Source: Macrothele yani (Eukaryota > Arthropoda > Arachnida > Araneae > Macrothelidae). Taken from it: a stretch of DNA of 64,000 bases. Positions 22,263 to 34,842 of the stretch are shown piece after piece. A program made the position numbers and the translations under genes. The DNA is taken from NCBI GenBank assembly GCA_039090855.1, contig CM076995.1, forward strand, positions 117,552,770 to 117,616,769, given 5' to 3'. Each line of letters opens with the position of its first letter. Within the stretch, counting starts at the first letter, position 1. The notes beneath the pieces are model-generated. The model worked only from the letters and a program-made list of their open reading frames with translations, made no database searches and was not told the DNA's origin.

Positions 22263-22790
22263 TCAGAGAACATACAACCACGGTGCAAAGATCCCTCCAC
22301 CATATGAGCCTACTGTGTAAAAGAATGGCCACAGCACCTCTCACCACAGTAAATCATCTGCGACAACGACTGGGGTTTTCCAGAAAACATCGTGAGTGAA
22401 GCGTGAAAGATTGGAAGGAAGTTGCTTTTTCCGATGAATCGCGTTTCCGACTGCATCGAGTGAACAGACGCTGGCGGATAAGACTAACAGCTGCAGAGAA
22501 GATCGGACAAGATGCCGTTACTCCAAGGTTCGACTCAGGCAGGTGGCGATACTGTAATGCTCTCAGGGATGTGTTTTTAAAAGTCCTCTGATAGTGGTTT
22601 ATGGCCCCCCTGAATGTCACCGTATTAATGTCCATCGCAGAAGACCAGGTTGATCCGTTGATAATGACAGTGTTTCCAGACCGAGATCGGGTGTCCCAAT
22701 AGAACAACGCGCGGTCTCATAGGCGCGTATACTTGCTACTGACCCAGAGACCTTTCTCAAGGGAAACGGGCGTATATGTGACGTACCTAC

Positions 22791-24120
22791 TAGAGCTGAG
22801 ACGGGCTGGGACCGAGCCCGAAAGCCCGAGCCCAGGCCCTAACCGGGCCCGGGCTTCATTTTAAAAACTTCTGGTCGGGCTCGGGCGGGCTCGGGCAGCC
22901 ATATATAGATTTTTTTTTACCGGTCAGTTTTATCAAATAGTTATTGGTTTTTTTTTTGAAAAATTTTTTTTTACCCCAGCAGCAGTTCTCACTCACCGCC
23001 AGAAAGTTGTTCTTTTAGTTATGTCTGTTGTTTGGCTATCTGTAGGAGGGTGAATGAAATTTAATTAGTCTCTTTAGGCAATGCAGTTGTTCCGTACATA
23101 TGAAGCCAGCTGACAGCCACCAGGGAACGGCGACAGACCAGCCAGAGAAAATGCGTTAAAGGTGAGTGGGTAGGCTGGGGGTGGGGGTCCTGACTTGTAA
23201 AATGAGGTGTAAAAAGGAAACTGACAGGCGGCAAACATAAGAAAGAGTAAGGGGCTAAGCGAACGGTTGAAATGCACCCTGATTTTCCGATCGGACAAAG
23301 GAAAGGAGAATGGATGTCTGGAAGACAGTAAAAAGACAGTGAAGCTAACAATGTACAGTACTTTCCCATTCTCTAGTTTTATAATACCTAGCATTCGTTT
23401 CCTGGTGCAGCCGTTAGATGTTTAGGATGCCGATGAAGAGATTTTCTGAAGGCGTAAATTAGACCCAAGATTAGTCTCGATTACCCATGACGGTTCACGC
23501 ATAAGGTTAAATTCTCTCCATAATTGCTTCGTAAAACTATACAGTAGCCGGAAAGACCGACGGGCCTTTGAAGTTTTCTCATGCTTTTTGTGATCAACAT
23601 TTAAAACCAGTTACATCTTCCACGTACTGTAAAGAAGTGCATATATACATTGTTATTGTCAGTGTCACTGGGACATACTTTTTGTTGATGCCATATAACT
23701 ATATAAATTGTAGAACAAGATGAGTACATAAAAATATGGAAGGCACGAAAATGAAACTAGATGTTAAAATCATCTAAATAGAACTTTTGCTATGATTCCG
23801 GTTGGCGCGTGAAAGCTTAGGATCAATTTATAACATACGGCAAAAAAAAAAAAAAAATGACCTGATTAAATAGTTTAAATTAGATCTACCAAAATTGTTC
23901 GTGTCCTTCTGCACTGGGTAGTTTTTGCAGCAATTAAAAATTTTTCAATAGTTCACGAAAGTTGCTAAACTAAAGCAAAAAAAAAAAAAAAAAAAAAATC
24001 TACTTCGGGCTCGGGCTCAGACTCTATGACAAATATGGCAGACAGTCCTCGGGCTCGGACTATAAGACTTCGGGACCGGGCGGGCTCGGGCCCCCAAAAC
24101 TGAACCTGAACTCACCTCTA
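22791..24120. mobile_element. Non-autonomous hAT element
   Basis: The ends 'tagagctgag' and 'ctcacctcta' are inverted repeats with one mismatch. The 8-bp duplication 'gtacctac' flanks it exactly (22783-22790 and 24121-24128). Both subterminal regions are packed with 'gggctcggg' motifs (about 22805-22905 and 24003-24092), as hAT transposase-binding regions often are. The interior is AT-rich with A-runs at about 23841 and 23977. No transposase frame was seen. Confidence 0.85.
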
Positions 24121-24128
24121 GTACCTAC

Positions 24129-24250
24129 CTTAGAGGTGACGCGCATGTCAAGACGGCAAAGTTGCAGCGACAAATTTCGTCGGCGTTGCTTAATTGGGAA
24201 AGCATTCGGCTCCGGAGCAGAATAATGGGTGGGGGTCGGTGCCGCCCACC
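24129..24250 (+). repeat. Composite tRNA-like repeat, second copy (split by the hAT)
   Basis: 'cgcatgtcaagacggcaaag' and 'gctccggagcagaataatgg' align with 8270-8345. Its upstream part 'gtgacgtac' is at about 22778, on the other side of the hAT. The hAT therefore landed inside this repeat. Confidence 0.6.
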
Positions 24251-24346
24251 GGCAAGTGGCTATTACGCTATAATGTTCGTGCGCATCAGTATTAGTCCAC
24301 TTAAGGATCCCAAGAGAGTACGCTAATATAGGAATTGTCCAGGAGT

Positions 24347-24563
24347 TTTTTGTTTGTTTGTTTGGAGGTTTAATGACCACCGTGAGCAACTCAGTGGGCT
24401 ATAGGCAGTCACGCGTCCCTAATTTAGGGCCACTGATTCCAGGGAAGGGAGAGAGCCAGGGCCGTAAGACAAACACAACATCCATGGCTCACGGGATTCG
24501 AATTCGGACCCCTTTCGGACGAATGAACAGAAGCCATCTTAGACCACTGCGCCACCGGTGCGT
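24347..24563 (-). repeat. SINE-1 copy, minus strand
   Basis: 'ggaggtttaatgaccaccgt', 'gggattcgaattcgg' (B box with changes) and 'agaccactgcgccaccgg'. An approximate duplication 'tccaggag'/'tccaggat' flanks it. Confidence 0.88.
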
Positions 24564-24956
24564 CTCCAGGATTTGAGGGCAATAATTTTATTTTTGGAAT
24601 ACAACCTTTAGGCGATTGTAGCATTTTGTTGTAAATTCCTTCTTAAGTGTGCTGTGATTTAACATTCTATTTTTCTCTGCTGCTAAATAAGTATTTGTTG
24701 ATCATCTTGACGGTGTGGTAATCAACTGATTTTCTGCTGGAGGAATTTTAAGCGATTTTCCTCTCTTGAAATTCAGTATTACGCATTCCTTGAGGTCAAA
24801 TTCCATGCCTAAATCATCACTGAAATATTAGTTGCGTTGATTAGTTGCTTTTTGCTTTAGGTCTGCCATAATAAATGGATAGCTTTTCTTTTGTGCATTT
24901 CAATATCAATATGGTACCCACCTGGATTTTGATTAAGCAAACTGGAGGGAGGGCTT
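24564..24956. other. AT-rich spacer, no gene seen
   Basis: No repeat match or reading frame of note. Confidence 0.35.
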
Positions 24957-25290
24957 AAAGAGAGGCTAAACCAAAGTGAGATTAGTGAGTCTGCTTAAAA
25001 AATGCAACGACTGATAGCAATATCTTCCATTTCCATTTTTTTTTATTACTAGATCTATCTCCCAGTTTTTCATCAGAAAGTGAAGGAAATTAATCATTTT
25101 AGGACGAATTTTGTACATATTCAGAACTTTGAGATGACAGTCATATGATGCAGAATCGAATGCTTTACGATAGCCAATGTAGCTGATTTCTTGACCTCGT
25201 TTAGGCGTGCTTATTATTACTATTATGGCGGGCATTTCGCATCTTCTAAATTGTATGTATGAATACATCTTTTGATCTATAGCAAAATCA
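24957..25290 (-). pseudogene. LINE reverse-transcriptase fragment
   Basis: A minus-strand frame from 25268 reads 'MYSYIQFRRC', then 'ISYIGYRKAFDSASYDCHLKVLNMYKI' and 'INFLHFLMKNWEIDLVI'. This is the RT region around the 'DYRKAFDSV.H..L..VL' motif, including the approach to the first catalytic Asp position (here Gly before YRKAFDS). The clade is not the same as the Tx1-like elements. It ends near 24966 without further RT motifs. Confidence 0.7.
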
Positions 25291-25299
25291 AATTAGGCG

Positions 25300-27039
25300 A
25301 ATAAACAAAAACCTTTGAACAGATTTGAAATTCCATAGAGCAAGAGGCTGCATAAGAGAAAGATAAAAAAACAATAGTGCAAAACAAAGCAAAATTTTGA
25401 TCAAGAGAAACAAAAAATAATAAAAAGATATGCAATCACCAAATACATCATCCGAACCAAATACATCATCCGAAACTTCAAACGATGAAAAATACCGAAT
25501 ATAAGAATGCAGGGAAGCATATATATTTGGATATACATAGAAGCCGTAAAAAAGTGTTCATCTTAGAAAATTTTTCATTTCTGTTCGTTAATCCTGTGTC
25601 AAAAGCCTAACGGTTACTTCATTCAAACCTTGCACTGTTCACACCTTTCATAAATCAAGAAATCACAACATAAAAATATTGCTCTAGGTTCACAGGTGAA
25701 AGTGATGTTTAATGATCTCTAAATCTCTAAATTTAAAAGAAGGAATTCCTTTGTGGCGCCATAAAGAGGGAAATGAAAAAAGCAAAAAAATAAAAATAAA
25801 GGCAAAGAGAAAACAGACTTTTTTTTTTTTTTTTTTTTTCCGTTTATTTCCTGTGCAACTTTCATGGCACGTGGGTGATATACATACCAGAAATAAATTG
25901 TATCACAGCAACAACATCACCTTAAAATGGTTGCACGAAAAAACAGGGGAATGGGGGGAGCGGAATGTGTGAGAAACTTCAGGTGATATGAACTCTGTCA
26001 TGGCGTCGGGCGACTTGGGTGGTCCTTCGTGCTGACAGGTGAATGCTGGTCATTTCCCGTTCGTTGCAGCCCTGCTCCCTGGTAATAATTGGTCATCAGT
26101 GATTGCTTCCTTTGTCAATGAAATCTTTTGTCCGCTCAGCTCCCTCAATTACTGAGGGGTTTTTTATTTGTTTTTTTTTTTTTCTTAGTTTTTTTTTTTA
26201 ATGCCTTTTCATTTCATGCTTTTCTTTCCCAATAACACGACTGGTAATGCTGACACAACGATTATTATTGGAGCCACTAGCGGTTGTTTCGAAATTTCTA
26301 CAACGAAACATTTGTATTTAAGAAGCATGTATATAAAAAATGGCTCGCATTTGCTTATGTATTACTAGTGCCGAATGTAACTCTCGTTCAGGGTTGCGAA
26401 GAACAATTATGTGGGATCGATTCATTATATACACCTGGCTCATTATGTTAATCTACTGTTGAATCATTTCCAGATTGAATCCCTCCTATAAGACAATTAC
26501 ATTATGTGAACGGGGCAATTACCATCTTCAGAATTTCTTATTTCACAGGCTTTGTTATTTTAGACTAGCAAACCGTGTGCCGTCATTAAAAACTAATACG
26601 TAAATAAATACTGACAACCTTCAATTAACTGAGGAGCATTTTCTTCGAGGAGACAGAAGCGTACCCGTGAGACATTAATTCATCAACCAGATCAATACAA
26701 TACGGATCCCGTTGATTATTACGCAAAAAACTAAAAAACTGATACTCGGGACTCTCATACCCGGCAAACTCGTGAACACGCGGTTTCATCCCCTTCTGTT
26801 CAATTTCTGATGTGTGAATTTCAGGCTTTAGCATTAGCTTCTAATTATTTCGAGACATTTTTCCCTTTCAAATTTGTAAATTACTTTATAAATTGAAGCA
26901 GGCATGCACTGCAAAAAAATTTAAGAAATTCACGAGTCACTTTCCGTAATTTCTTTCGTGAATTAACGAAGCATATTTCTGATACAACTTTTTCCGTGAA
27001 ATGATGGAGAAAACTCTGAATTCCACGGGTTTTTCGTGC
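25300..27039. other. AT-rich unique DNA, no gene seen
   Basis: T-runs lie at about 25820 and 26165-26200. Short frames here carry no recognisable domain. Confidence 0.4.
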
Positions 27040-27190
27040 GCCAGAAAAATTCTGAATTTTCCGACATGTTTTCGCAATCCCTTTCTTATATTGACGGTAA
27101 ATTATCGTTTTAAATATATGTTAACGGAAAATTCTGAATTTTCAAAAAATCCTTCCGCAATTCCTTTCTTATATATTAACGGAAAGACTC
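27040..27190. repeat. Local duplication, about 80 bp
   Basis: 'aaaattctgaattttc' and 'cctttcttatat..tgacgg' occur twice in order (about 27045-27125 and 27127-27185). Single diverged copies of the motif lie nearby at about 27012. Confidence 0.55.
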
Positions 27191-27866
27191 CGTTTTCACT
27201 TTTTCCGTATCCATAAGACAAAACATTTGCTATAATAGGAGAGAGTCACAGGAATATTTAGAGCTTTGATTAACTGCTAAATTTCAATAGTCTGTCAAAG
27301 TGTGTATTTAATTTCAAAGTTTAGTAGCGAGATCGGATATTGTGGATAGTATATCGCATGAATTTTGATTATTGTAGCACAGGATATTTCTTCTCCTCTT
27401 CCCCATTTTGTGCACCAGCTATTATACTTTTATATTGTGTTACCGTAAGAAACCGGGTGCTTAATTTATTGTACAGGCGATTGTACAATGTCTATGTATC
27501 AGTCCGTGGAGTCCTTAAAACAAAAGCTATATAGCTATCAAGAGTAAATTTTATATTTAGAAGTTTTATGAAATAATACTATAAAACACTGCATTACACT
27601 TTCTCTTAAAGATAATTGAAAGTTATTGTTAGTTGAAAAAAGATCTCAAACTCCAAATCATTCTGTTGCTTCGAAAAATCACGATGAAAAAAATGCGTAA
27701 TTTGTAATATGATATCTTAAATAAAAAAATAAAATTATTACAAATATATTCAAGAAAATAATAAGCCACAATAGAAAATAAAATGACTAAATCAGTCGCA
27801 TTAATGAAAAGAAAAATTCACCATCACTCAATTGGTTTTCCCTTGAACGTGAGTCTGATTCCTGTG
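27191..27866. other. AT-rich spacer, no gene seen
   Basis: Nothing recognised. Confidence 0.35.
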
Positions 27867-27955
27867 ACTTTCTGGCTCAGTGGTTAAGATGCCCGGCTTC
27901 AAACCCAACGACCTGGGCTCAATCCCCACCACCGGTGCAAAAGGATTGTCTCTAG
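27867..27955 (+). repeat. tRNA-like SINE head of a third family
   Basis: 'tggctcagtggttaagatgc' resembles an A box, 'gggctcaatcccc' a degenerate B box, and 'ccaccggtgc' closes the head. It differs from SINE-1 and SINE-2. An ordinary tRNA gene is unlikely: the D arm is extended and no acceptor stem pairs well. Confidence 0.55.
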
Positions 27956-28037
27956 TAAAAGCTGAACTATTCAAGGTGCTAGATTTTGCAAAGTTTCTGT
28001 CTAAATACGGAAGAACTTGAAACGGACTTTTCTGAAA

Positions 28038-28246
28038 TAAATGGTGAAGCAGTGGTCTAAGGGCTGGCTTCTATTCATTCGTCCTAGATTAGTCCGGGTT
28101 CGAATCCCGGTGAGGCGTGGGTGATTTGTTGGTGTTTCGGCACTGGTTCTCTCCCTTTCTTGGAGCCACTGGCCCTAAATTTGGGACAGGTGATTGCTTA
28201 ATACCCACTGAGTTACTCACGATGGTAGTTAAACCCCCAAATATAT
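28038..28246 (+). repeat. SINE-1 copy, 5'-truncated or diverged
   Basis: 'gaagcagtggtctaagggc', B box 'gggttcgaatcccgg', 'cctaaatttgggacaggtga' and the tail 'cacgatggtagttaaaccc'. Most differences from the reference copy are substitutions. Confidence 0.85.
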
Positions 28247-29280
28247 GTACAGTGCTCAAAAAAATTGGGGAGCAAGAGATACATGTGCGACTGACACTAT
28301 TGAACTTAAAATATTATTCTTATATAAGATACAAAATACACTATTCAGTAATATGGGTAAGAAACATCACATTAGCTAATTTTTATGCAATATTATTATT
28401 TAATGCCCACGGTCAGAAAATTGAAAAAACTCCCCGATGATTAAATGAATGAATTACTAACTACAAGAGAACTCGCTGTCCTGTAGTGGAGCTCTTTATT
28501 CAATTCACTATACCTGGAAGGTTGTTGGTCTTTATTTCTATATTAATTCTGTATTGCTCTTTGTTGTTTACACATTGTTCTGTTCCTGCTCATTCCATCA
28601 GTCACCTTGGTGCCGAGTTTCCCGATTCCAACTTAAATGTTCCCTAGATGTCCCATTTCGAACATCATAAAAATCTTCCTTTGTTCGGGAAGCCGAAAAC
28701 TGTCTTGTCGCACGGAGAATAATCAAAACTAACTCCTTCTATCTCAAGCTCTAGATCAAGAAGCCCCTAGTTTTTTTCCTCCTTTTCTAAGAAAGACGCT
28801 GGCTGCTTTTTATTGCCTCACCCCTTTCCTAGATCATCCGTGCAGCAGCTGAATCCTCATTATAGCGTTTTTCAGCCTCCTCGTGAGAAATCCCGCATTA
28901 AAACCTAAAGTTAAAAAAAAAGTCACGTGCTCGGATTTCTTGCTAGAGGGAAGCTATGCCATAAAATTGTTTCCAAAGCAATAAAGAAATATCCAGACTG
29001 AACTTTATGAGCAGCCGATGCTGGGAAATGTCCAGTAATAGTGTTTTCTCCGGACTTCGTAGCATACCAGGAAGTGGTAATCTCCTCTTGCTTCATTAAC
29101 GGCTGGCTGAAGACTAGTAAAGAAACCATCTTAAAGCCTCCCGAAAGCCCTAATGAATGGGAAATGGTTATATATCAACAGAAGCGAAATTTGTTTACCA
29201 AAATTTAAGAATCTACTGGCAGTGCGCACTTGAGAGAGGGAGGGAGGAAGCAGAATAGCAATCTCCGTGAGTATTTAAGG
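28247..29280. other. Unique DNA, no gene seen
   Basis: No domain or repeat was recognised. Confidence 0.35.
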
Positions 29281-29288
29281 CTAAAAAA

Positions 29289-29289
29289 A

Positions 29290-29342
<53 letters not shown>

Positions 29343-29364
29343 ATCTCTCTCTTTCTCTCTCCGT
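29289..29364. repeat. CT microsatellite
   Basis: A long (CT)n run with occasional TTT and TAT interruptions. Confidence 0.95.
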
Positions 29365-29484
29365 CAGTAGACAGCTTGAGTGTCCAAAATTGTCTATGTG
29401 CGGCGGTGTGAAACAGTTCGGAGTAGTTTCCATCCCATCCGATCGATGGTATGGATCCAGGTTGTGCGTGGACATCTTCGCCAT

Positions 29485-29645
29485 AAAATCACCTATCCCT
29501 AATTTACTTATAGCCACTGGTTCAAGGGAAGACAATGAACCAGAGTCGGAAAAACAAACATATCATTCACGTTTTCCCCGATATTTGGAACCGAGAACGA
29601 GAAATCAGAACACCCTCGCACTGTACCACTCGATCACTGAAAAAT
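29485..29645 (-). repeat. Old SINE-1 copy, minus strand
   Basis: 'cctatccctaatttac', 'gccactggttcaagggaaga', 'acaaacatatcattc' and 'gtaccactcgatcactg' follow SINE-1 in order on the minus strand, with many substitutions. The open frame 29390-29671 is an accident of this repeat. Confidence 0.6.
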
Positions 29646-29659
29646 CAGGAATATCTTTG

Positions 29660-32600
29660 GCAGCAATGTAGAAACTTTGAGATACATTCATCAGATGTCA
29701 GCTGTTTCCTTTCTTTGAAACAGTATAGCTTGCATAAACGTTTGATAGTTCATAGCTTCATCTAAAGATAGCGCCAGAGTCATCAGTTACTTAACTCATG
29801 CTCTACACTGGAGAAAGCCAATTTAATTAGAGTGTTTCAAACTTCTTCGTCTTAATAATTTGAATGCTTTTAAACAGTCGCTCGAATACTAAAGTTACAG
29901 CTCAGTACTAAAGTAGTACTAACACTAAAGAACAAGTTTGGTGAGTCAGAGAAATTAAATACTTACTGAACCCTTTCTTCAATGCTATCTTTATTAGTCG
30001 CTATAGTTATTGATGTGACGTATACTCAGATTTAACCTTCCTTTTTTAGTTCCTGTCTTCTTATGTAAATTTCGGTTTTATTCTTGTTTAACGTTTTTTC
30101 AATCTGAACGCCACATTTTTCTCTCGAAGAATTTGTGCTTGCCAACCCTGACAGCAGGTCAAAGTGTAATGACGTATGCTAAAGCTGATGAGAAGAGTTG
30201 CTGTTTTGAAATGTATCGGGGAATAAAAGTTGAGGGAATTCACGCTTATATGAGTAGTTGCTCACGCTCTGATTAAATTTTTACGGTTCCTTGTTTTAGT
30301 GTCTGACTTGTTTGTCGGATATTGGTGATATTCTAAGGTTATGCTATTTTCAGCATGACATTGTCAGTTGTGCTAATTAGTAATTATGAATGTATTGTGT
30401 TTTGCTGTAAGAGAGAGAATATTGTGTTAAAGGTGATGTGTTCTATTACAAAGCTCTTTGATTAAGCAGAGTGTTTACCATGCTACCTATTCTTGATGAA
30501 AGTGAATAAACGAGTGGACTCTGTAAGTAAGATTTATTTGACTAGACCGTTATTGTTTCTGGTTCATAATTTGGTTCTTTCATGTTTAATTTAGTATACA
30601 GTTGTAACGAAGTGAAGCTATCCGGCGTTCATATAAAATAATTCAGTAAGCTTTAGGATGAAGCAAGATTACACTTTGAAAAGGTAAGCCTTAGTCGATG
30701 ATAGTTGTAGTGCTCTGCAGGGAAGTTTCAGGTTAGGGTAATAGTTGGAAACACACATAAACGTATTCCGTAAAACAACTATTATCCCACAACTCGGCGG
30801 AACACAATTTCGTGAAACACGCTTCACTTTAGAAATACTTGTATAAAAAAATCAATAAAGTATCATGTATTATTAAATTGAAATTAATATTCTTTTACTA
30901 TTCGTTTACTATTCGTAGACTATCTCGTAATTTACTCGTTGTCTCTGATTATCCAATCGTCGACTCTCCTCACGCTCTGTTAATTACCTTTTGACTAGCT
31001 TCCAAAATGTGAGGAGAAACTTGGAGATTTCGATGTGCCGTTCAGAATAAGAATTCGGGTAACATAATTTAAGGAAGAGAAAGAAACTAAAAATGAAGGC
31101 TAGAAGAGATATGTTCGCCCTATACATCTCTAGTCGCTCTTCGGATCACAAGACAGGGACAAAGAAAGTAGTTCCTGCCGTGAATTTTTCTTTGCACCCG
31201 AACGCTCTCCTCGCGGCCTCTGCGTGGATAAACTCTCTTCACGTTCATTTTTTAAAGCTCCTTTCGACTTTCATCGAAATTTGAACATAGCTTTTATAAT
31301 CTACAGGAAGCTTAGAAAACGTTAGGCTGTTCGGGTGGGTATTTTGCTTATAAGATAAAGCTGTCATTTCCACGAATGCAACGGTATTAATTGACGACTT
31401 CGAAGCAGTTAAGAGAAAGAGAGAAAAAACGGAAGGATAAAAGTTACACATTTGGCAAGCTCGCGTTGTCTGTATGATAAAAATCTCTCCGTCGGTTTCC
31501 ACGGGCGGCTTGATTCCCGATTTGAAAAAAAAAAAAAAAATTATCATGACAACGAACAGAGCGGTACTTCTTTTGAGGTCCTGAAAATAGGAATCCTGCG
31601 GTGGCACATTGGAACTACAAGCGTTTGTTTCCTTCCCGAAATCGGAATGACAAGACGTATATTTGAGGAGGTTGACAAAGCGTGTTTGACAGTCCGTCTT
31701 TGATCTGCTTAACTGTGTAAGAAACACATACTATTCCATTGCGAAACGAACCGCTGTCTGCCACGGTAAAATAAATAATTCAAAAGAAAAAATAAAGACG
31801 AAAAGCATCTCTCTTACTTACCTCTCCGTACTCTATAGCACTCTTTGGGTGTTCGACTTTAGAACATACTTCCATCTGCATTTCTATTCCGTGTAGATTA
31901 TGTTACCTTCCAAAATGTTTGGAAAAATGAAAGTAGATCATGAACTTCCAACGCCACACACCGCAACTGCTCCGACAGAATTTTTTGCTAACAGAAATTC
32001 GAACTCTTTCCCTTTTCCAAGTTCTCATTCTCGTTTGTCGTTATTTTACGTGCTGTTTATATTAATTCGAAAAAGAGAAGTTTTCGACGAAAAAAAAAGA
32101 AAAAGCTTCCCAAAATTGCTTTAGTTGGCCAATATTGGAACTCGGTTGCATTTTCATCAGAAATTCTGTTTCTTGTGCATTATGTTAAATCATCATTTTC
32201 ATCTGAAAAAAAAATGTCTATTGGAATTCGACAACACAATTCGCGAAGGACCTGCATGTCCATTTTCATTTCCTTTGAATAGCGTTTACTTTGCTAAAAT
32301 AAAATCTTCTACCTTTTAAGTTTCAGAGGCTTTAATGAATTTCTTTCACTCTGAAATCAAAATTAAAAGAAACATATTCTCTCCATGAATATTTTTTTCA
32401 ACCAAAAATTCCCGACTATCTTTTTTTCACGCATCTTCCTATTCAGGATATCCAATCCAAAATCTTTCAACACAGAGAGTAAATTTAAGTAGTGTCCCTG
32501 GTTGCCAAATTCCATTGTTCAGAACGTAGCCAGCTCTCAAAGGTGACGCTTTCACCATTTAGTTGAGCATCTGAAAGTTTTATGCTCGACTTTATGAAAG

Positions 32601-33235
32601 CTTTGTAAGTGCTCCACGAGATGCTTTGCAGACATTCAGCCAGATAATTCTACAACGATCAATTGGTCGAACAGCTGTTTGCATTCGAACTGTCAACTTG
32701 TTTAATATTAGTGAGATCTGAAAACAGTGGAGATAAAAGGAAATGGCTTCCCGTAGTATAGACCTAGAGTCAGGCGACATCGTATTAAAAATGTTGTCAA
32801 TGAACTGTTGATGTTTTGTGCGCTTCATTCTCCTGTAAAACATCACTGGATATGTTTTCAAGTAGCTGAAGTACATACACACTGTAACTCCAAAGTATCA
32901 GTGTAGAAAATTCAGTTTATTGTCCATTTTACAAGAAAGAGTGGGCCTCATACTTTGTCACAGATCATAGATCAAAATACGTTTACATATGAACACTGTC
33001 TTAGGTGTTCAACGATACAAAGAGGTCTTTCACTACCACATATGAGATTGCTAATAATACTCCCCTTTCTCTTTCTCCGGTCACATAAAAGTGGCACTGA
33101 AGCTATAAATAAAAAGCAGAATTATGTAGTGTCAGTGAAAAGTTCATTTCTGTTCGTATGCACATGGATATTTTGCGTAGTTTCTTTGTGTTCTGGTTTT
33201 AGTGAATGTTACACTGTAACTGAAAATCAGAGTTG
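29660..33235. other. AT-rich unique DNA, no gene seen
   Basis: The largest repeat-poor stretch in the window. Open frames (for example 31245-31727 minus) look like chance. A-rich runs lie at 31525 and 32090. An exon cannot be excluded without transcript data. Confidence 0.4.
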
Positions 33236-33304
33236 AGGCTGAAGACTGATATGTATTCTTATAGCAGTGGAGAGATACCTCCAGAGTTGAGCTGAAGACT
33301 AATA

Positions 33305-34838
33305 CACTGGTGTGCAAAAATTAAGCACGAAGAGGAGAAATTAGCATAACAGCGGAACGAGCACGCAGAAGGGACCGAAAGACCACTCAGGAGATAGACT
33401 AGGGTCCGGTACGGTAGGGCATGCGCATATATGCAGCATGACGTGGGTGGGGAGGGGGTGTCGGAAGGGTATAAAGCACACGGGCGGTGTACGCTCATCA
33501 ATTCGGTGAAAGCTATTGCACGGTGTACATCAGTTTGAACGACGTCGAGTTGCTGCCACCGTGTGATATGGCCAACAGGCAATCCAGTAGACCACATCTG
33601 GAGGACTTTACCCGAGGTCGCGTCATTGGGAAGTTGGAAGAAGGTCGAAGTCAGACTAGTGTGGCCGAGGAGTTCGGGATCGCTTACAGCATCGTTTCAC
33701 GAGCTTGGAGAGCATTTCAAATGACAGGAACAGCTGTCCGAGAGTTTAGCAATGGTCGTCCACGAACAACCACTGCGGCGGACAGCCGGTATATGGTCCT
33801 ACAGGCGAGAAGAAACAGACGGCAGACAGCGGGAGAAATCACAAGGCACATGCAACAGACAACTGGGCGTCCGTTATCGCGTTTTACCGTGGCTAGGAGG
33901 CTGCACAAAGATGGTCTATTTGCACGACGACCAGTACGGTGTGTACCATTAACGCCTGCTCATCGGAGACGGCGGTTTCTGTTGTGCCAGGAACACAAGA
34001 ACTGGACACATCTGCAATGGGGTCGAGTTCTCTTTACGGATGAGAGCCGATTTAGTCTGACGAGCGATTCTGGAGGTATACACATCTAGAGAGAGCAGGG
34101 AACACGCAATCACACCTCCAACATCATCGAAAGGGACCGGTTTGGAGGTGGCGGAGTTCTGGTTTGGGGCGATATCATGCTTGGTAGCCATGCTTGTTCA
34201 GTCACTGGTGTCTGCTATTGTACCGAGGTTCTCCTGCCTCACGTGCGTCTGTTTAGAGGTGCTGTGGGTCCTGAGTTTCTCTTCATGGACGACAACGCTA
34301 CACCTTATCCTACAGTGGCTGTCGCAGAGCTGTTGGAGAGTGAAGATATTCAACGCATGGAATGGCCCGTAAGGTCCCTGGAGCTAAATTCAATCGAACA
34401 CGTGTGGGACCTTCTCGGGAGACGCTTGGCAGCACGTCGCCAGCCGCCAGCAACGATTCCACAGCTGCGATTGGCGCTACAAGAGGAATGGGCCGTGATG
34501 CCTTAACAGCTCCTTGACAACCTCGTTCTCAGCATGGACAGACGTTGTAAATCCTGCAGCGCAGTCAGGGGGGATCATATCCCCTACTAAAGACTGGATT
34601 TTTCTTGGCAGCCGCCTGTCACATGGACGTTTCTGTCTTCTATCCAGTTGTGCTCGAAGTTACCTTTTCAATAAAGTGCCTTTGTATCCTTTGGATTCCT
34701 TGTTTGGACGGTTTTGCTCACTTGTCCCATATTCTTACATCTTGGCGATCTTATGGTATGATTTGAGTCGATGTGGAGCACTTCTGCACGACGTTACATT
34801 CGAAAAACCGTCTAGTCCTTAATTTTTGCACGCCATAG
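33305..34838 (+). mobile_element. Tc1-like transposon, family D copy 1
   Basis: The ends 'cactggtgtgcaaaaattaa' and 'ttaatttttgcacgccatag' are inverted repeats with TA outside on both sides (33303-33304 and 34839-34840). The length is 1,534 bp. Copies at 60714-62261 (minus) and 62376-63910 (plus) share the ends and layout. Confidence 0.93.
33568..34590 (+). pseudogene. Tc1-like transposase, family D copy 1, broken
   Basis: It starts at the ATG at 33568 ('MANRQSSRPHLEDF'), shared with the other family D copies. The paired-like DNA-binding half is 'GRVIGKLEEGRSQTSVAEEFGIAYSIVSRAW' followed by 'RPLSRFTVARRLHKDGLFARRPV'. The first catalytic part is 'WTHLQWGRVLFTDESRFSLTS' (about 34005-34065). 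An in-frame TAG at 34087 ends the first open stretch. The second half keeps 'GPEFLFMDDNATPYPTVAVAELL' (about 34269; the Asp is intact) and 'SIEHVWDLLGRRLAARR' with the final Glu. About 20 bases are missing near 34195 compared with 63240-63275, and a stop lies near 34504. Intact length would be about 340 residues. Confidence 0.9.
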
Positions 34839-34842
34839 TATG

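Larger units (their letters stand above)
21880..22720 (+). pseudogene. Tc1-like transposase relic with embedded palindromes
   Basis: The second half is clear. 'MATAPLTTVNHLRQRLGFSRKHREWSVKDWKEVAFSDESRFRLHRVNRRWR' (22325-22480) is the Tc1 segment with the first catalytic Asp in SDES. 'LNVTVLMSIAEDQVDPLI' and 'RDRVSQ.NNARSH' (about 22610-22715) occupy the place of the 'DNA.PH' block, with Asn for the second catalytic Asp. The first half is disrupted by two palindromes and a triplicated 24-mer. No inverted terminal repeats were identified, and the right side is cut by a hAT insertion at 22791. It is inactive. Confidence 0.6.

Noticed and set aside
27867..27955. Possible tRNA gene
   Set aside because: The A and B boxes are tRNA-like, but the cloverleaf is poor. 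It looks like a SINE head.
29390..29671. 93-codon open frame as a gene
   Set aside because: It overlaps a diverged SINE-1 on the minus strand.
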